Source: Flavobacteriales bacterium (GTDB lineage Bacteria > Bacteroidota > Bacteroidia > Flavobacteriales_F > PHOS-HE28). From it: a stretch of 64,000 bases of DNA. The DNA is taken from positions 1 through 64,000 of the forward strand of contig JADKGB010000017.1 in NCBI GenBank assembly GCA_016717225.1, in the 5' to 3' direction. Below are positions 7,154 through 16,656 of this stretch, piece after piece (the stretch's first letter is position 1; every line of letters begins with the position of its first letter). Below the pieces are notes generated by a model that worked only from the letters and a program-made list of their open reading frames with translations, was not told the origin of the DNA and made no database searches. A program made the position numbers and the translations under genes.

Positions 7154-10100
7154 TCACGGCAGTTGTTCGCTGCGCGTGTTGTTAGGGGTAGTACCGCCGA
7201 TATTCAGGATGATCGGATCCCGATCATTGTCAATACCTGTATACTTCACCTTTCCGTCCAATGTCACGTCGGCTTGCTGGTATCCAGTAACAACGTTGTT
7301 CGGAAGCGTTGAACCGATAAGCGTCAAGATCGGATCGCGGTCATTATTGGCTCCAACGTACTTCAGCAACCCATCGCGCTGAACGTTACCGCACCAGAGC
7401 GCCATGCGCCCAATGTTCACAGTGGTCCGCGCACTGGTGCCGAAAGTGGCGGAAGCAGGCGAAGTAAAGTCGATAGTCGCAGGTGTTGCAGAGAGCGATA
7501 CGCTTGAAGCGATCATGACGCCCTGGTGGTTTCGATGCCGCACACTGACATAGTAATTATCTACCGGCACATTGAACTGGATCTGGCTGGATCCGTTGGT
7601 CCCAACGATGTCCCCATCGCGTTGCAACAAAGCACAGCGCGTGGCTACGATGGTAGTGGGTGTGTTTTTGTTACGAAGCTCTACCAACACCCAGTCCACC
7701 ACCGCGTTCTTGCCAGTAACGGCAAGCGTAGCAGGTGATACGGTCTCTCCCCCACCACCTACCTGAGTGAAACCAAGCGATGTATACGGCTCAGTTGCAG
7801 GTATGAGCGAAGCCACCCTCAGATCATCTCGCATCAGGTTATTCGCGGCGTCGAAAGCTCCTTGCAAATTGGCACGCAACGTAACACTGGGTGCACAATC
7901 TTGCCAGCGAGCAAGTACACTTCCGGGCACCTTGGCACGGGTGCTGTTCGTAGGCGTTTGCCACCACAAGGAAAGGTGATCCCCCCCGCCCCCTTCTTTT
8001 TGCAGCATCTCCACGTAGTAGTATCGGCCAGCCACCAACGCAATGGAAGAACTGGTTTGCTGCGGGTATTTGGTGAACTCACTTTGGTTGGTCCAACCGG
8101 GAACACTGCAGATCTGCTGCTTGAGCAATGGATCGCTGTTCAAACTCAAATAGACCACGGATTCGTCATCGCTTACAGCCGTGAAAACGTAATTGCCCGT
8201 AGTTGGAGCGATGATATAACCACGCATTCGGGTGCCATAACTGTCTCCAAGGTTCACCGGACCTTCGAAGGTTGTTGGGTAGTTCGTACTGTTAGGGCTG
8301 TTGGGATAACCAGGGGCCGCGATAAGATCCGCCACGGTGCCACCCGCTATGCCGGTCCAAACCTGGCGCATCACACTTCCCAGAGCTCCTACACACTGAG
8401 GCGGACCGAAAATCGTGACAGTTATCGTCTTTGTTACGATGCCGACCAAGCCGTCGTTGTCGGTTACAATAAGCGTTACGATATAGTCGCCTAAGTCGGT
8501 GAACGTCTTGTTGACGTTCGATCCCACAGCGGAAGTTCCATCACCGAAATCCCAGGCATAGCTAACGATAGAGCCATTGTCCGAACTACCAGCGCCGCTC
8601 AATTGAGCAACGATCGGCGAGGGCCCTGCGCTCGAACTGCTCAGGATAACCGCAGTGGGCGCGATCGAACTGCATCGAGGATAGATATACTTTACAGCTG
8701 TACCAGCAAGTCCACCAGCATCTGTGACCGTTAGCCGGATCTCATACCAGAAATTATCCGTGTAGCAGCCCTCGCCACTAACAACGGTAGTACCAGTAGG
8801 TGATGTGGTAGCGCTTTCCGGATGGATGTGCGTGTTGTGGTGAAAAATGGTCTGCCATGAATAGGTGATCTGTCCAGCAGTATGTTCCGCATCGGTTACG
8901 GTTGCTACCAAGGCATATGTGGTGTCGACACCAACCGGATACAAATGGTCGCTCGGAAAGCTTGTGATCACCGGCACCGGTGGCGAGTTGTTCACGCTTA
9001 CCAGCAGGGTGGTACTGTTGGTCGCATTCTGCGGATCGGTAACGGTGAGTGTTACGGTATAGCTCGTTGGCACACCCGGCAATGCCGTGAACAGGTGAAC
9101 AGCGCTCACGCCTGTCGCTGAATTTCCGTCGCCGAAATTCCAGGCGTACGTCAGCGCTCCATTCTCGGGATCACTACTTCCGGCGGCATTGAAGGTGACC
9201 GATAACGGACCCGGGCCGTATTGAACACTTTGGGTGGCCACCGCTAGCGGAGGCAAATTCGTAAGCCCGATCGGCGAGATCTTCCAGAGCTGGTTGGACT
9301 CGTACTTCACATACCAAAGCGCACCATCCGGACCTTCCTTCAAGAAAACAACAGCTCCAAGTGCGCTGCCAAAATCAGCAACCGACAGAGGCTTATCCAG
9401 TTGATCGAACGTGAATCGTTTGATCCACGAACCCGCGTAATCTCCATTGAAATACGTGTTCTGGTACCCAAGTGGCCAACCAATACCCGTAAGCCATGTG
9501 CCACCAACTGATGCGAATCCGGCGGGGCGCGATTGGAGAAAATGCGGAATGTTCACAGGAACCTGAGCACCTACCCCACATGGGTTGGGATGTTGGTTGG
9601 TGTGTTCCGGTGAATCTTGCTTGAGCAGATCTTGGAAGTTGAAGTACTGCTGGGTGCATCCGGCAAGTCCGAACAACGGATTTGGCGCATCCAAATTGGC
9701 GGTGGGTGCCGCTGCATAACCGCCCATGGGTCCCATGCCCTCGAACAAAGGCCACCCAAAGTTCATACCTGGTGCATCGCAAACATTCAGTTCTTCCCAA
9801 GCACCCCATCCAACATCACCGATATAAAGTGAACCGGGGTCCCCATCAGCTGGGTTCGTACTGCCTGTGCCCGGTCTTAGTGTGCAGCGGTACGGATTCC
9901 TCAGGCCCATGCCCCAAACACGGCTCTTCGGGGCGCGCGGGGCAGATGCATCATAGAACGGATTGCTCGGTATTCCATCTCCCGTGTTGGGATCGATCCG
10001 AAGCACCTTCCCATTATGGCAATTCACCAATTGTGACCGCAAGGCACCCACGTTCTCTGCAGGGCGGATAATAGAGTCGGTCAATGCTTGGGCGTAATAG

Positions 10101-10738
10101 GTACCTCCATCACCACCGACATCCACGTTATTGTAGCTCGCGCCATCACCCACCGTGGCGAGCAACGTTCCATCGGTACCGAAAACGAGTTGACCCGTGC
10201 TGTGGGACTCATGAAGTAGCGGCACACCGGTCTTCCGTGTTTCGCCTACAAGCACGACCCTACTGGTGGGATCGACCGTATTGAAATTGGGGCCAATGGC
10301 TGTATAGCGCGTGATGCGCATGATCGTAGCCGCGAAGTATTGATCGGTGGCCGCATTGTAACTACCTGTTCCAAAATTCATCAGGTAGTGCCTATCAACG
10401 GTGTACATCAAATAGATACGACCGTTGCTGAGAAAATCAGGATCCAACGTGAACCCGAGGCAGCCATGGTCACGCCAATTACCAACTTCGGCACTGAGGT
10501 CGATCAGCGGGCTTGGCAAGCGCACACCGCTCTCCACGATCCACACCTTGCCATTCTTTTCCCATACGTACCATCGACCATTCGCGTCAAATGTGAATCC
10601 AACAGGCTCCTGCCAGCCGCCCATCACCAGCGCATTATTGAAACCTACTGGAACGGTTTGCGAAGTGGAGCTTCCTACGAGCAAAAAAATGGCCATAACC
10701 ACCAGAAGGGGACGACAGAAACCTATTTCAGAACGCAT
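7154..10738 (-). CDS. Large secreted sugar-dehydrogenase-like / PKD / PA14 protein with C-terminal NDRDP module
   Basis: The start chosen at 10738 gives MRSEIGFCRPLLVV, followed by a good signal peptide ending near SSTSQ, and a product of 1194 residues. Domains in order: a glucose/sorbosone-dehydrogenase-type propeller (about 25-480; GLRNPYRCTLRPG, YIGDVGWGAWEELN), a PKD domain (about 490-575; TYAWNFGDG), an unassigned beta domain, a second PKD domain (about 690-775; SYAWDFGDGTSAVG), a PA14-like domain (about 790-930) and a C-terminal module of ~230 residues. That module has MRDDLRVASLIP, VDWVLVELRN and RHRNHQGVM, then two KYxGxxNDRDPI loops. It is shared with the protein at 32885-36112. Function is probably surface carbohydrate binding or oxidation. 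Confidence 0.85.
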   Translation of the reverse strand: MRSEIGFCRPLLVVMAIFLLVGSSTSQTVPVGFNNALVMGGWQEPVGFTFDANGRWYVWEKNGKVWIVESGVRLPSPLIDLSAEVGNWRDHGCLGFTLDPDFLSNGRIYLMYTVDRHYLMNFGTGSYNAATDQYFAATIMRITRYTAIGPNFNTVDPTSRVVLVGETRKTGVPLLHESHSTGQLVFGTDGTLLATVGDGASYNNVDVGGDGGTYYAQALTDSIIRPAENVGALRSQLVNCHNGKVLRIDPNTGDGIPSNPFYDASAPRAPKSRVWGMGLRNPYRCTLRPGTGSTNPADGDPGSLYIGDVGWGAWEELNVCDAPGMNFGWPLFEGMGPMGGYAAAPTANLDAPNPLFGLAGCTQQYFNFQDLLKQDSPEHTNQHPNPCGVGAQVPVNIPHFLQSRPAGFASVGGTWLTGIGWPLGYQNTYFNGDYAGSWIKRFTFDQLDKPLSVADFGSALGAVVFLKEGPDGALWYVKYESNQLWKISPIGLTNLPPLAVATQSVQYGPGPLSVTFNAAGSSDPENGALTYAWNFGDGNSATGVSAVHLFTALPGVPTSYTVTLTVTDPQNATNSTTLLVSVNNSPPVPVITSFPSDHLYPVGVDTTYALVATVTDAEHTAGQITYSWQTIFHHNTHIHPESATTSPTGTTVVSGEGCYTDNFWYEIRLTVTDAGGLAGTAVKYIYPRCSSIAPTAVILSSSSAGPSPIVAQLSGAGSSDNGSIVSYAWDFGDGTSAVGSNVNKTFTDLGDYIVTLIVTDNDGLVGIVTKTITVTIFGPPQCVGALGSVMRQVWTGIAGGTVADLIAAPGYPNSPNSTNYPTTFEGPVNLGDSYGTRMRGYIIAPTTGNYVFTAVSDDESVVYLSLNSDPLLKQQICSVPGWTNQSEFTKYPQQTSSSIALVAGRYYYVEMLQKEGGGGDHLSLWWQTPTNSTRAKVPGSVLARWQDCAPSVTLRANLQGAFDAANNLMRDDLRVASLIPATEPYTSLGFTQVGGGGETVSPATLAVTGKNAVVDWVLVELRNKNTPTTIVATRCALLQRDGDIVGTNGSSQIQFNVPVDNYYVSVRHRNHQGVMIASSVSLSATPATIDFTSPASATFGTSARTTVNIGRMALWCGNVQRDGLLKYVGANNDRDPILTLIGSTLPNNVVTGYQQADVTLDGKVKYTGIDNDRDPIILNIGGTTPNNTRSEQLP

Positions 10739-10912
10739 CCAAGGGAAATGATGATTTGCCGACATAAGCATTGTATTGGACGGCCAAATTACCCCAACCA
10801 TCGTTGAAAATCAACCCAATGAATGGAACTGATCAAGCCATTGCAAGCCTGTTCCTTCGTCATTCAAAAAAAAGAACTGGAATATCCACTTAACCGGATC
10901 ATGCTCAGCAGG

Positions 10913-12004
10913 CTACAGCACCTTGCGAGCATCGGGTTTGTCGAAAAGGTCCAATTGGCCTTCTGTTGGAACATGGAACGCCGAGGTATTCACAATGGGC
11001 AGGGATCGCCCCGCGAAATAGCGTTTTCTGAAAACGGTGAAAAGCCGCTGGATACTCTCCGCAAAAGCTCCTTCACCCTTCATTCGGATCCCACTTCTCG
11101 TGTCCTCGACGTTTCCGCCGTGCATATGTGCGATCTGGGCAAGCACCTTGTTGGCGCGATCGGGAAAATGCGCACGCAACCAGTTCTCGAACACGACTTT
11201 CACTGCACCATTGGTTCGAACCACGGTAAAGCTCGCGCCTCGAGCGCCAGCGTCAGCAACGGATCTCAAGATCGCCGGAACTTCCATGTCGTTGATCGAC
11301 GGGATGATCGGAGCAACCATTACAAAAACCGGGATCCCCGCCTTGCTCAATCCTTCAACCGTTCGCAGGCGATTCTCACCGGTGCTGGTGCGGGGCTCCA
11401 TCAGGCGGCGAAGATCCTCGTTGAGCGTGGTGATACTTATAGCAACATGTACCAAATTCTCCGATGCCAGGTCTTGTAATAGATCGATATCCCTTGTCAC
11501 CAAAGCGTTCTTTGTGATCAAACCAACCGGGTGCCGGAATCGCACCATTACCTCGAGCAGCTTTCGTGTGATCCTCTCCTTACGCTCAATGGGTTGGTAC
11601 GGATCGGTCATTCCGCTCAACACGATCTGGTCAGGTTTCCAGTTCTTCGATCGCAGTTTTTGTTCCAGAAGCTCCGGAGCATTCCGTTTTACAAGAACGA
11701 TCCGCTCGAAATCAAGGCTGGCGTTATACCCCCAGTACTCATGCGTAGGCCGCGCATAACAGTAGGAACAGCCATGCTCGCAACCTTGGTAAGGATTGAT
11801 GCTCCAGTTGAACCCCAAGTCCGGAGAATTCACCGGATTAACGATCGACTTGGCGTTCTCGATCCGATATTCCGTGTGGCCGACCTCTTCGTTCAACTCG
11901 TCAATACCTTCCCAATGCACTACTCCGTAGCTGTGCTTCAGGAACCGGTTGGCCATGTATTCCTGCGCTCCGCGTCCCTTGATCGTTTTCCCGTCGATCG
12001 GCAT
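10913..12004 (-). CDS. PA0069-family radical SAM protein
   Basis: The 363-residue protein belongs to the SplB-like radical SAM group often named PA0069 family. The cluster motif is at Cys75, Cys79 and Cys82 (CEHGCSYCYAR), after the family-typical NPYQGCEHGC. The N-terminus KGRGAQEYMANRF and the stretch VLSGMTDPYQPIERK are also characteristic. The enzyme would bind a 4Fe-4S cluster and S-adenosylmethionine; related spore photoproduct lyases repair DNA, but the reaction of this family is not established. It is divergent from the PD40 lipoprotein gene at 12090, with an 85-bp shared upstream region. Confidence 0.92.
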   Translation of the reverse strand: MPIDGKTIKGRGAQEYMANRFLKHSYGVVHWEGIDELNEEVGHTEYRIENAKSIVNPVNSPDLGFNWSINPYQGCEHGCSYCYARPTHEYWGYNASLDFERIVLVKRNAPELLEQKLRSKNWKPDQIVLSGMTDPYQPIERKERITRKLLEVMVRFRHPVGLITKNALVTRDIDLLQDLASENLVHVAISITTLNEDLRRLMEPRTSTGENRLRTVEGLSKAGIPVFVMVAPIIPSINDMEVPAILRSVADAGARGASFTVVRTNGAVKVVFENWLRAHFPDRANKVLAQIAHMHGGNVEDTRSGIRMKGEGAFAESIQRLFTVFRKRYFAGRSLPIVNTSAFHVPTEGQLDLFDKPDARKVL

Positions 12005-12089
12005 GCGCTCAAAGTAGTTGCGATCGCCTGACGATTCCTATTGCTACGTACAGATACTTTCGCGCCCCGCCATTGAAATAGGACATTAG

Positions 12090-13220
12090 ATGATACCGAA
12101 GAACTTTCTGCTTGCATTGCCATTGTTATCTATCGGCTGCGATCCACCCGCTCCCGCTCCTGTTCCTAATGAGCAGGTGGACAGCGGCTATGTGGATCGC
12201 GTACCTATTGATTGGAATGCTGACAGCCTCATCGCACCGGATGAAAAACACTTCTCCCACTTGCGCAAACTCACGTTCGGTGGCAACAATGCCGAAGCGT
12301 ATTGGAGTTTTGGAGGTGATCTGTTGAGCTTTCAATCAGACAACGCGAACTGGGGGAATTCCTGCGACCAGATCTACACGTTCGACCCCTTCAAGGACGA
12401 TCTGAGCAAAAGCGAACCACAGCAGTTGAGTTCGAACGGAGGTCGCACCACCTGCAGCTATTTTATGCCGGGAGATAGCCTGGTGCTTTTCGCCAGCACC
12501 GCAAGTGGTGGAAAGGAATGCCCAGAGACCGCGGCCCGCAAACCAGGGGGCAAGTACCTATGGAACGTATACAAGGATTACGAGATCTATGTGGGCGATC
12601 GCAAAGGCAATATCCGCTCGCAGCTGACCGACGAATTGGGCTACGACGCAGAAGCCACTGTATCGCCAAAACGTGATCGGATCGTGTTCACAAGTATGCG
12701 CGATGGTGATCTGGACCTGTACACCATGAAGCTGGACGGCAGCGATGTAAAGCGCGTGACCACCGAACTCGGGTATGATGGTGGTGCGTTCTTCAGCCCG
12801 GATGGCAGCAAACTGGTATGGCGCGCTAGCCGGCCGAAGACCAAAGATGAAGTGAAAGAATACATCGAATTGCTGAAGCAAGGCCTCGTGCAACCTACGA
12901 GTATGGAACTATTCGTTGCCAACGCTGATGGCACTGGCGCGCGGCAGATCACGGAACTTGGGAAAGCGAACTGGGCACCGAGCTGGAGTCCTGATGGCAA
13001 GAAGATCATTTTCGCTACGAACCACACCACTGAGCGTGGGTTCCCGTTCACCTTGTACATGATCAACTTGGATGGAACAGGATTGGAAAGGATCACACAT
13101 GATGACGCTTTCGATGCCTTCCCGATGTTCAGTGTTGATGGCAAATACCTCGTGTTCAGCAGCAACCGAGGTGGTAAAAACCGCGAAACGAACTTGTTCC
13201 TGGCCGAGTGGAAGAACTGA
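12090..13220 (+). CDS. PD40/TolB-like beta-propeller lipoprotein
   Basis: The 376-residue protein starts with a lipoprotein-type signal (LLALPLLSIGC, modified Cys at about residue 17). It then carries repeated WD40-like PD40 blades, seen as SPKRDRIVFTS, FSPDGSKLVWRAS, WSPDGKKIIFATN and FSVDGKYLVFSSN. This is the TolB-type propeller, which usually mediates protein-protein contact in the periplasm. No enzymatic domain is attached. A TACTTTCG element at about 12054 resembles the flavobacterial -7 box and may be its promoter. The partner is unknown. Confidence 0.85.
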   Translation: MIPKNFLLALPLLSIGCDPPAPAPVPNEQVDSGYVDRVPIDWNADSLIAPDEKHFSHLRKLTFGGNNAEAYWSFGGDLLSFQSDNANWGNSCDQIYTFDPFKDDLSKSEPQQLSSNGGRTTCSYFMPGDSLVLFASTASGGKECPETAARKPGGKYLWNVYKDYEIYVGDRKGNIRSQLTDELGYDAEATVSPKRDRIVFTSMRDGDLDLYTMKLDGSDVKRVTTELGYDGGAFFSPDGSKLVWRASRPKTKDEVKEYIELLKQGLVQPTSMELFVANADGTGARQITELGKANWAPSWSPDGKKIIFATNHTTERGFPFTLYMINLDGTGLERITHDDAFDAFPMFSVDGKYLVFSSNRGGKNRETNLFLAEWKN

Positions 13221-13282
13221 TCGCGTGATCAAAAACCTACCGGTTACGCCATTGAAGAGCCCTGTTCCGCGATATTCGCGAC

Positions 13283-13594
13283 GTGGCGAGCGAACAGAGC
13301 AATGGTTGGATGGATCGACTGGCGGTGCGATGGGGTGTATCGCCATCTCGCGTGATCCTGATCCTTGCAGTATTCGCATGCACAGGATTCACCGTCATGT
13401 TTCTGAAACGACCGCTTGTGGCTTGGGCTGCGGGCAACGGTGAGGCCCCGGGCTGGTTCACTGTAGCCTATTATGTACTGATCCTGCCGTTCTACAATTT
13501 GCTCTTGCTCGTATACGGTGGTTTACTTGGCCAATTCCGGTTCTTCTGGGAATTCGAGAAGCGGTTCTTCCGCAGGCTGTTCGGAATCCGTTAG
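13283..13594 (+). CDS. DUF6787-like small membrane protein
   Basis: The 103-residue protein has two hydrophobic segments (about 24-40 and 62-82), a first half built on RWGVSPSRVILILAVFA and an end LLGQFRFFWEFEKRFF. This layout matches a small Bacteroidota family (DUF6787 as I recall it), recognised by the W-x-V-S start and the GQFxFF motif. The function is unknown. Its stop overlaps the stop of the convergent vsr gene by four bases. Confidence 0.65.
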   Translation: MASEQSNGWMDRLAVRWGVSPSRVILILAVFACTGFTVMFLKRPLVAWAAGNGEAPGWFTVAYYVLILPFYNLLLLVYGGLLGQFRFFWEFEKRFFRRLFGIR

Positions 13595-14028
13595 CCGAGG
13601 ATCCGGATAACCCGCGCTGCTTCTCGTGCAGCGTTCTTCTTCAATCGACATTCCCATACGGTCAAGACCTTCCAACCTTCCGCTTTCAGTTCCTTCAACT
13701 TGCGCCTGTCCCTCGCCTGATTGACAGCCAGTTTGTTCTTCCACCACGTGCGATTGCTCTTCGGTGTGTATCGTTTACAGTATGGGCAGGCATGCCAGAA
13801 ACATCCATGGACAAAGACCGCGACTTTCCGCCCGGGCCAAGCGATGTCCGGACGGCCTGGTGCTTTCTTCCAATTCAACCGATATCCCTTGATGCCCTTG
13901 GCGCTCAGGGCTGAGCGCATGATCCGCTCCGGCCCCGTGTCCTTACTGCGGATCCTGCTCATCACGGCGCTCGTACGCGCATCTTTCGGGATGGGCGCTC
14001 GGCCGTCACGGAGATATTTGCGCACCAT
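13591..14028 (-). CDS. vsr: Very short patch repair (Vsr) endonuclease
   Basis: Vsr nicks DNA 5' of the T in T:G mismatches produced by deamination of 5-methylcytosine. The 145-residue length is usual. The N-terminal RSKDTGPERIMRSAL, the catalytic region GRPDIAWPGRKVAVFVHGCF (Asp-containing PD-x-like core) and the zinc-site HGCFWHACPYC are all present. It is the last gene of a queE - PorE-like - vsr run, eight bases after the preceding stop. No C5-cytosine methyltransferase, its normal functional partner, is seen in this window, which is unusual because the two are usually neighbours. Confidence 0.93.
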   Translation of the reverse strand: MVRKYLRDGRAPIPKDARTSAVMSRIRSKDTGPERIMRSALSAKGIKGYRLNWKKAPGRPDIAWPGRKVAVFVHGCFWHACPYCKRYTPKSNRTWWKNKLAVNQARDRRKLKELKAEGWKVLTVWECRLKKNAAREAARVIRILG

Positions 14029-14036
14029 GAGCGGGA

Positions 14037-16022
14037 CTACAGAACGGTGATCTCCGTGCGCCGATTCTGTGCCCTACCCTCCTCAGTTTCGTTGCTCCCC
14101 AAGGGCTTGGCCTCACCATATCCTTTGGAGGTGACACGCGCGACATCGATCCCATAGCCTGTGATGAATTTGGCCACGGCCTGTGCGCGTTGCTCGCTCA
14201 ACTTCTGGTTCTCGGCATCGGCTCCAACGTTGTCGGTGTGGCCTCCAACCTCTATGCGCATGGTCGGGTTGCCTTTCATAAGGCGAAGAAGAATGTCCAG
14301 TTCCGTGTTGCTCGCGGGCAAGATCTCGGCACTGGCCGTATTGAAGAAGATGTTCCGCAATGCGATCGTGCTTCCCGCTGTGATCGGGCTCAGGGGAACA
14401 TCCAACACAAAAGGCTTTTCCTTGGAACCTTTGGCAATACCGTAGTTCTGGCTGAAGAACAGATACCCCTCCGCACTCGCGTTCAAAGCATAATCCCGGC
14501 CCACTGGCAAACACACCAGGAACTCGCCGGTCTTGGGATCACTATATGCCGCAGTGGCGAGTTTTTCGGTAGCCAGGTCGATCAGTTGCACATCCGCTTC
14601 CACTGGTTTTCCGTTGGACTTGTCCGTCACTTTTCCATGGATGTAATTCACGGCACTCGCTCGTGCACTTTCTGGCAGTGAGAATTCATACAGGTCCAGA
14701 TCGCCCATCCCCCCGGGGCGATCGCTGGCGAAGTAGGCCACCTCTCCGTTGCTGCCCACCAGCACACTGTTCTCGTCGCCGCTGGTGTTGATGGGATAAC
14801 CCAAATTCTCTGGTTCGCCCCAAGCACCGTCAGCCTTCATGCGACTTACAAAAATGTCCAAGCCACCCATGCCGGGGTGTCCGTCGCTGCTGAAGTACAA
14901 CGTGCGGCCATCAGGATGTATCTGAACGCTTTCTTCCTGGAACGGGGTATTGATCGACTTTCCGAGCGGCTCAGGCTTTCCGAACGCTCCATCATCACCC
15001 AACGTGCTCACGTAGATGTCCATTCCTTTCAACCCATCACCCGCTTGTGTTGCCCGAACGAAGTAGAGCGTTTTCCCATCACTGGCCAGCGAAGGTTGGC
15101 TTTCCCAATTACGTGAATTCACCGGCGTGCCGAGATTATCGGGCTTGGTCCAGCGCTCACCGATCCTTCGACTGATGAACAAATCGCAGCTTCCGGCACC
15201 ACGAATGCCATCCCCATAGGACCCATCGACCCCGGCGCACTTCGTAAAAATGATGAAACGGCCATCCGGACTCAATGTGCCGGCGCCTTCGTTCTCCCGA
15301 GTGTCCACGCTGGGGATCGTGCGAGCGGTGCTCCATACACTATCGGTGCGATCGCTCACGTAAAAATCCTCCTGCATGCCATATGGTACGGACGGGTCCT
15401 CAACTCGGCGCGTGAACAACAGGGTCGCATTATCAGCCGTGATGCACGGATAGTATTCGGGGTCTTTCGTGTTCACATTCTTGCCAAGGTTCTTTGGCGA
15501 GAACGGCACTGGGTGCTTCACGGCTTCTCGCGCGAAGGCGCAATTCTCGATACCGAGCAATGCACGGGCTTTGCGGATCGGTTCATCCTCAAGCGTCAGG
15601 TATTGTCGGAAGTGAAGCTCAGCTTCGTCGAATTTCTGCAATTCGAATTCGACCTGCGCCAAATGAAGCGTTGCCGGCGTGAAGTACTTTGGGGCTATGG
15701 CTACAACTTCGCTCCACCAGATCAGAGCGTCTGCCGATCGGCCTTTCCCCTCGAACATTTCCGCGAGGTAGATGCGTGGTTCTATGAAACCAGGGTCCAT
15801 TAGAGCAGCCTTCTTCAGGTCCTCTTCTGCGCATTCCCATTTCTGCTGGCGCATACAAGAGCCGCCGCTCTCGTACAATTTGATCGCCTTCTTGTCCTTT
15901 GAACTGTACATGCCCGGCTGGGCTTGAGCGGCGTTCGGCACAGAGTGGATCGCAAGAACGAGCAATGCAAGTCGCAGTACTACGCTCGCCATTCGTGCAA
16001 AGGGATCAGCGCGGAGGCTCAT
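14037..16022 (-). CDS. PorE-like TPR/PD40/OmpA outer membrane protein
   Basis: The start at 16022 gives ATG overlapping the TGA of queE as ATGA and a 661-residue product; a start at 15992 (MASVVLRLALLVL) would fit the signal peptide as well. After the signal come TPR-like helices (about 30-130), PD40 blades (about 160-430; LSPDGRFIIFTKC, IHPDGRTLYFSSDG), a carboxypeptidase-regulatory-like beta domain (about 445-530; IHGKVTDKSNGKPVEADV) and an OmpA peptidoglycan-binding domain at the end (GGHTDNVGADAENQKLSEQR). This is the architecture of T9SS PorE and related gliding-motility proteins, which link the secretion machinery to peptidoglycan. Paralogues are frequent, so orthology to PorE is not certain. 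Confidence 0.88.
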   Translation of the reverse strand: MSLRADPFARMASVVLRLALLVLAIHSVPNAAQAQPGMYSSKDKKAIKLYESGGSCMRQQKWECAEEDLKKAALMDPGFIEPRIYLAEMFEGKGRSADALIWWSEVVAIAPKYFTPATLHLAQVEFELQKFDEAELHFRQYLTLEDEPIRKARALLGIENCAFAREAVKHPVPFSPKNLGKNVNTKDPEYYPCITADNATLLFTRRVEDPSVPYGMQEDFYVSDRTDSVWSTARTIPSVDTRENEGAGTLSPDGRFIIFTKCAGVDGSYGDGIRGAGSCDLFISRRIGERWTKPDNLGTPVNSRNWESQPSLASDGKTLYFVRATQAGDGLKGMDIYVSTLGDDGAFGKPEPLGKSINTPFQEESVQIHPDGRTLYFSSDGHPGMGGLDIFVSRMKADGAWGEPENLGYPINTSGDENSVLVGSNGEVAYFASDRPGGMGDLDLYEFSLPESARASAVNYIHGKVTDKSNGKPVEADVQLIDLATEKLATAAYSDPKTGEFLVCLPVGRDYALNASAEGYLFFSQNYGIAKGSKEKPFVLDVPLSPITAGSTIALRNIFFNTASAEILPASNTELDILLRLMKGNPTMRIEVGGHTDNVGADAENQKLSEQRAQAVAKFITGYGIDVARVTSKGYGEAKPLGSNETEEGRAQNRRTEITVL

Positions 16023-16621
16023 GGAATGTTCAGGTACTTGTGCGTTTGAAGAGAGACACGCCAACGCGGTTTTGTTTTCACGTGATCCACGATCAATGGC
16101 ATCATGGTTTCGCGCTTGCTCCATTCTGGCTGCAGATACAGTGCGCATTCGGCTCCAACTTTCAAAGCTTGTTCTTCGGCCCAAGCCAGGTCGTGCTTGT
16201 TGAATGCGATCACTTTCAATTCGTCAGCTCTGGCGAAGGCCTCTGGCAAAGCACTCTTGAATTTCTTGGGACTCAAGCATACATGGTGCCATTCCCCAGT
16301 GAACGGATGGACGCCGCTTGTTTCAATGTGCGTTCGAAAACCGGCGACGCGAAGTGCATCGGTCAGCTGCGACAGGTCATGCATCAAGGGTTCACCACCT
16401 GTTATCACCGCGATCCTTGCGGGATGAGCCGATGCTTCCAACACAAGTTCCTGAACCGTCTTCCTCGGATGTGAGCTAGCATCCCAGCTCTCTTTCACAT
16501 CGCACCACGTACAGCCTACGTCGCAGCCACCAAGCCTGATGAAGTACGCAGCCTGACCCGTGAAGACACCTTCGCCTTGCAGGGTATAGAAAGATTCTAC
16601 GATCGGTAGTTCAACTGACAT
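16019..16621 (-). CDS. queE: 7-carboxy-7-deazaguanine synthase
   Basis: QueE is the radical SAM enzyme that turns 6-carboxytetrahydropterin into 7-carboxy-7-deazaguanine for queuosine synthesis. With the start at 16621 the protein is 200 residues. It has the QueE entry sequence FYTLQGEGVFTGQAAYFIRL and the cluster cysteines 33, 37 and 40 (CDVGCTWC), followed by ITGGEPLMH. An upstream ATG at 16669 would add 16 residues that overlap the terminator of the RNA gene, so it was rejected. It heads a queE - PorE-like - vsr operon, an odd grouping. The start lies ~35 bases downstream of the RNA terminator. Confidence 0.94.
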   Translation of the reverse strand: MSVELPIVESFYTLQGEGVFTGQAAYFIRLGGCDVGCTWCDVKESWDASSHPRKTVQELVLEASAHPARIAVITGGEPLMHDLSQLTDALRVAGFRTHIETSGVHPFTGEWHHVCLSPKKFKSALPEAFARADELKVIAFNKHDLAWAEEQALKVGAECALYLQPEWSKRETMMPLIVDHVKTKPRWRVSLQTHKYLNIP

Positions 16622-16656
16622 GGATTGCAAAGGAAACCCAGCTATGGTTCTCCAAT

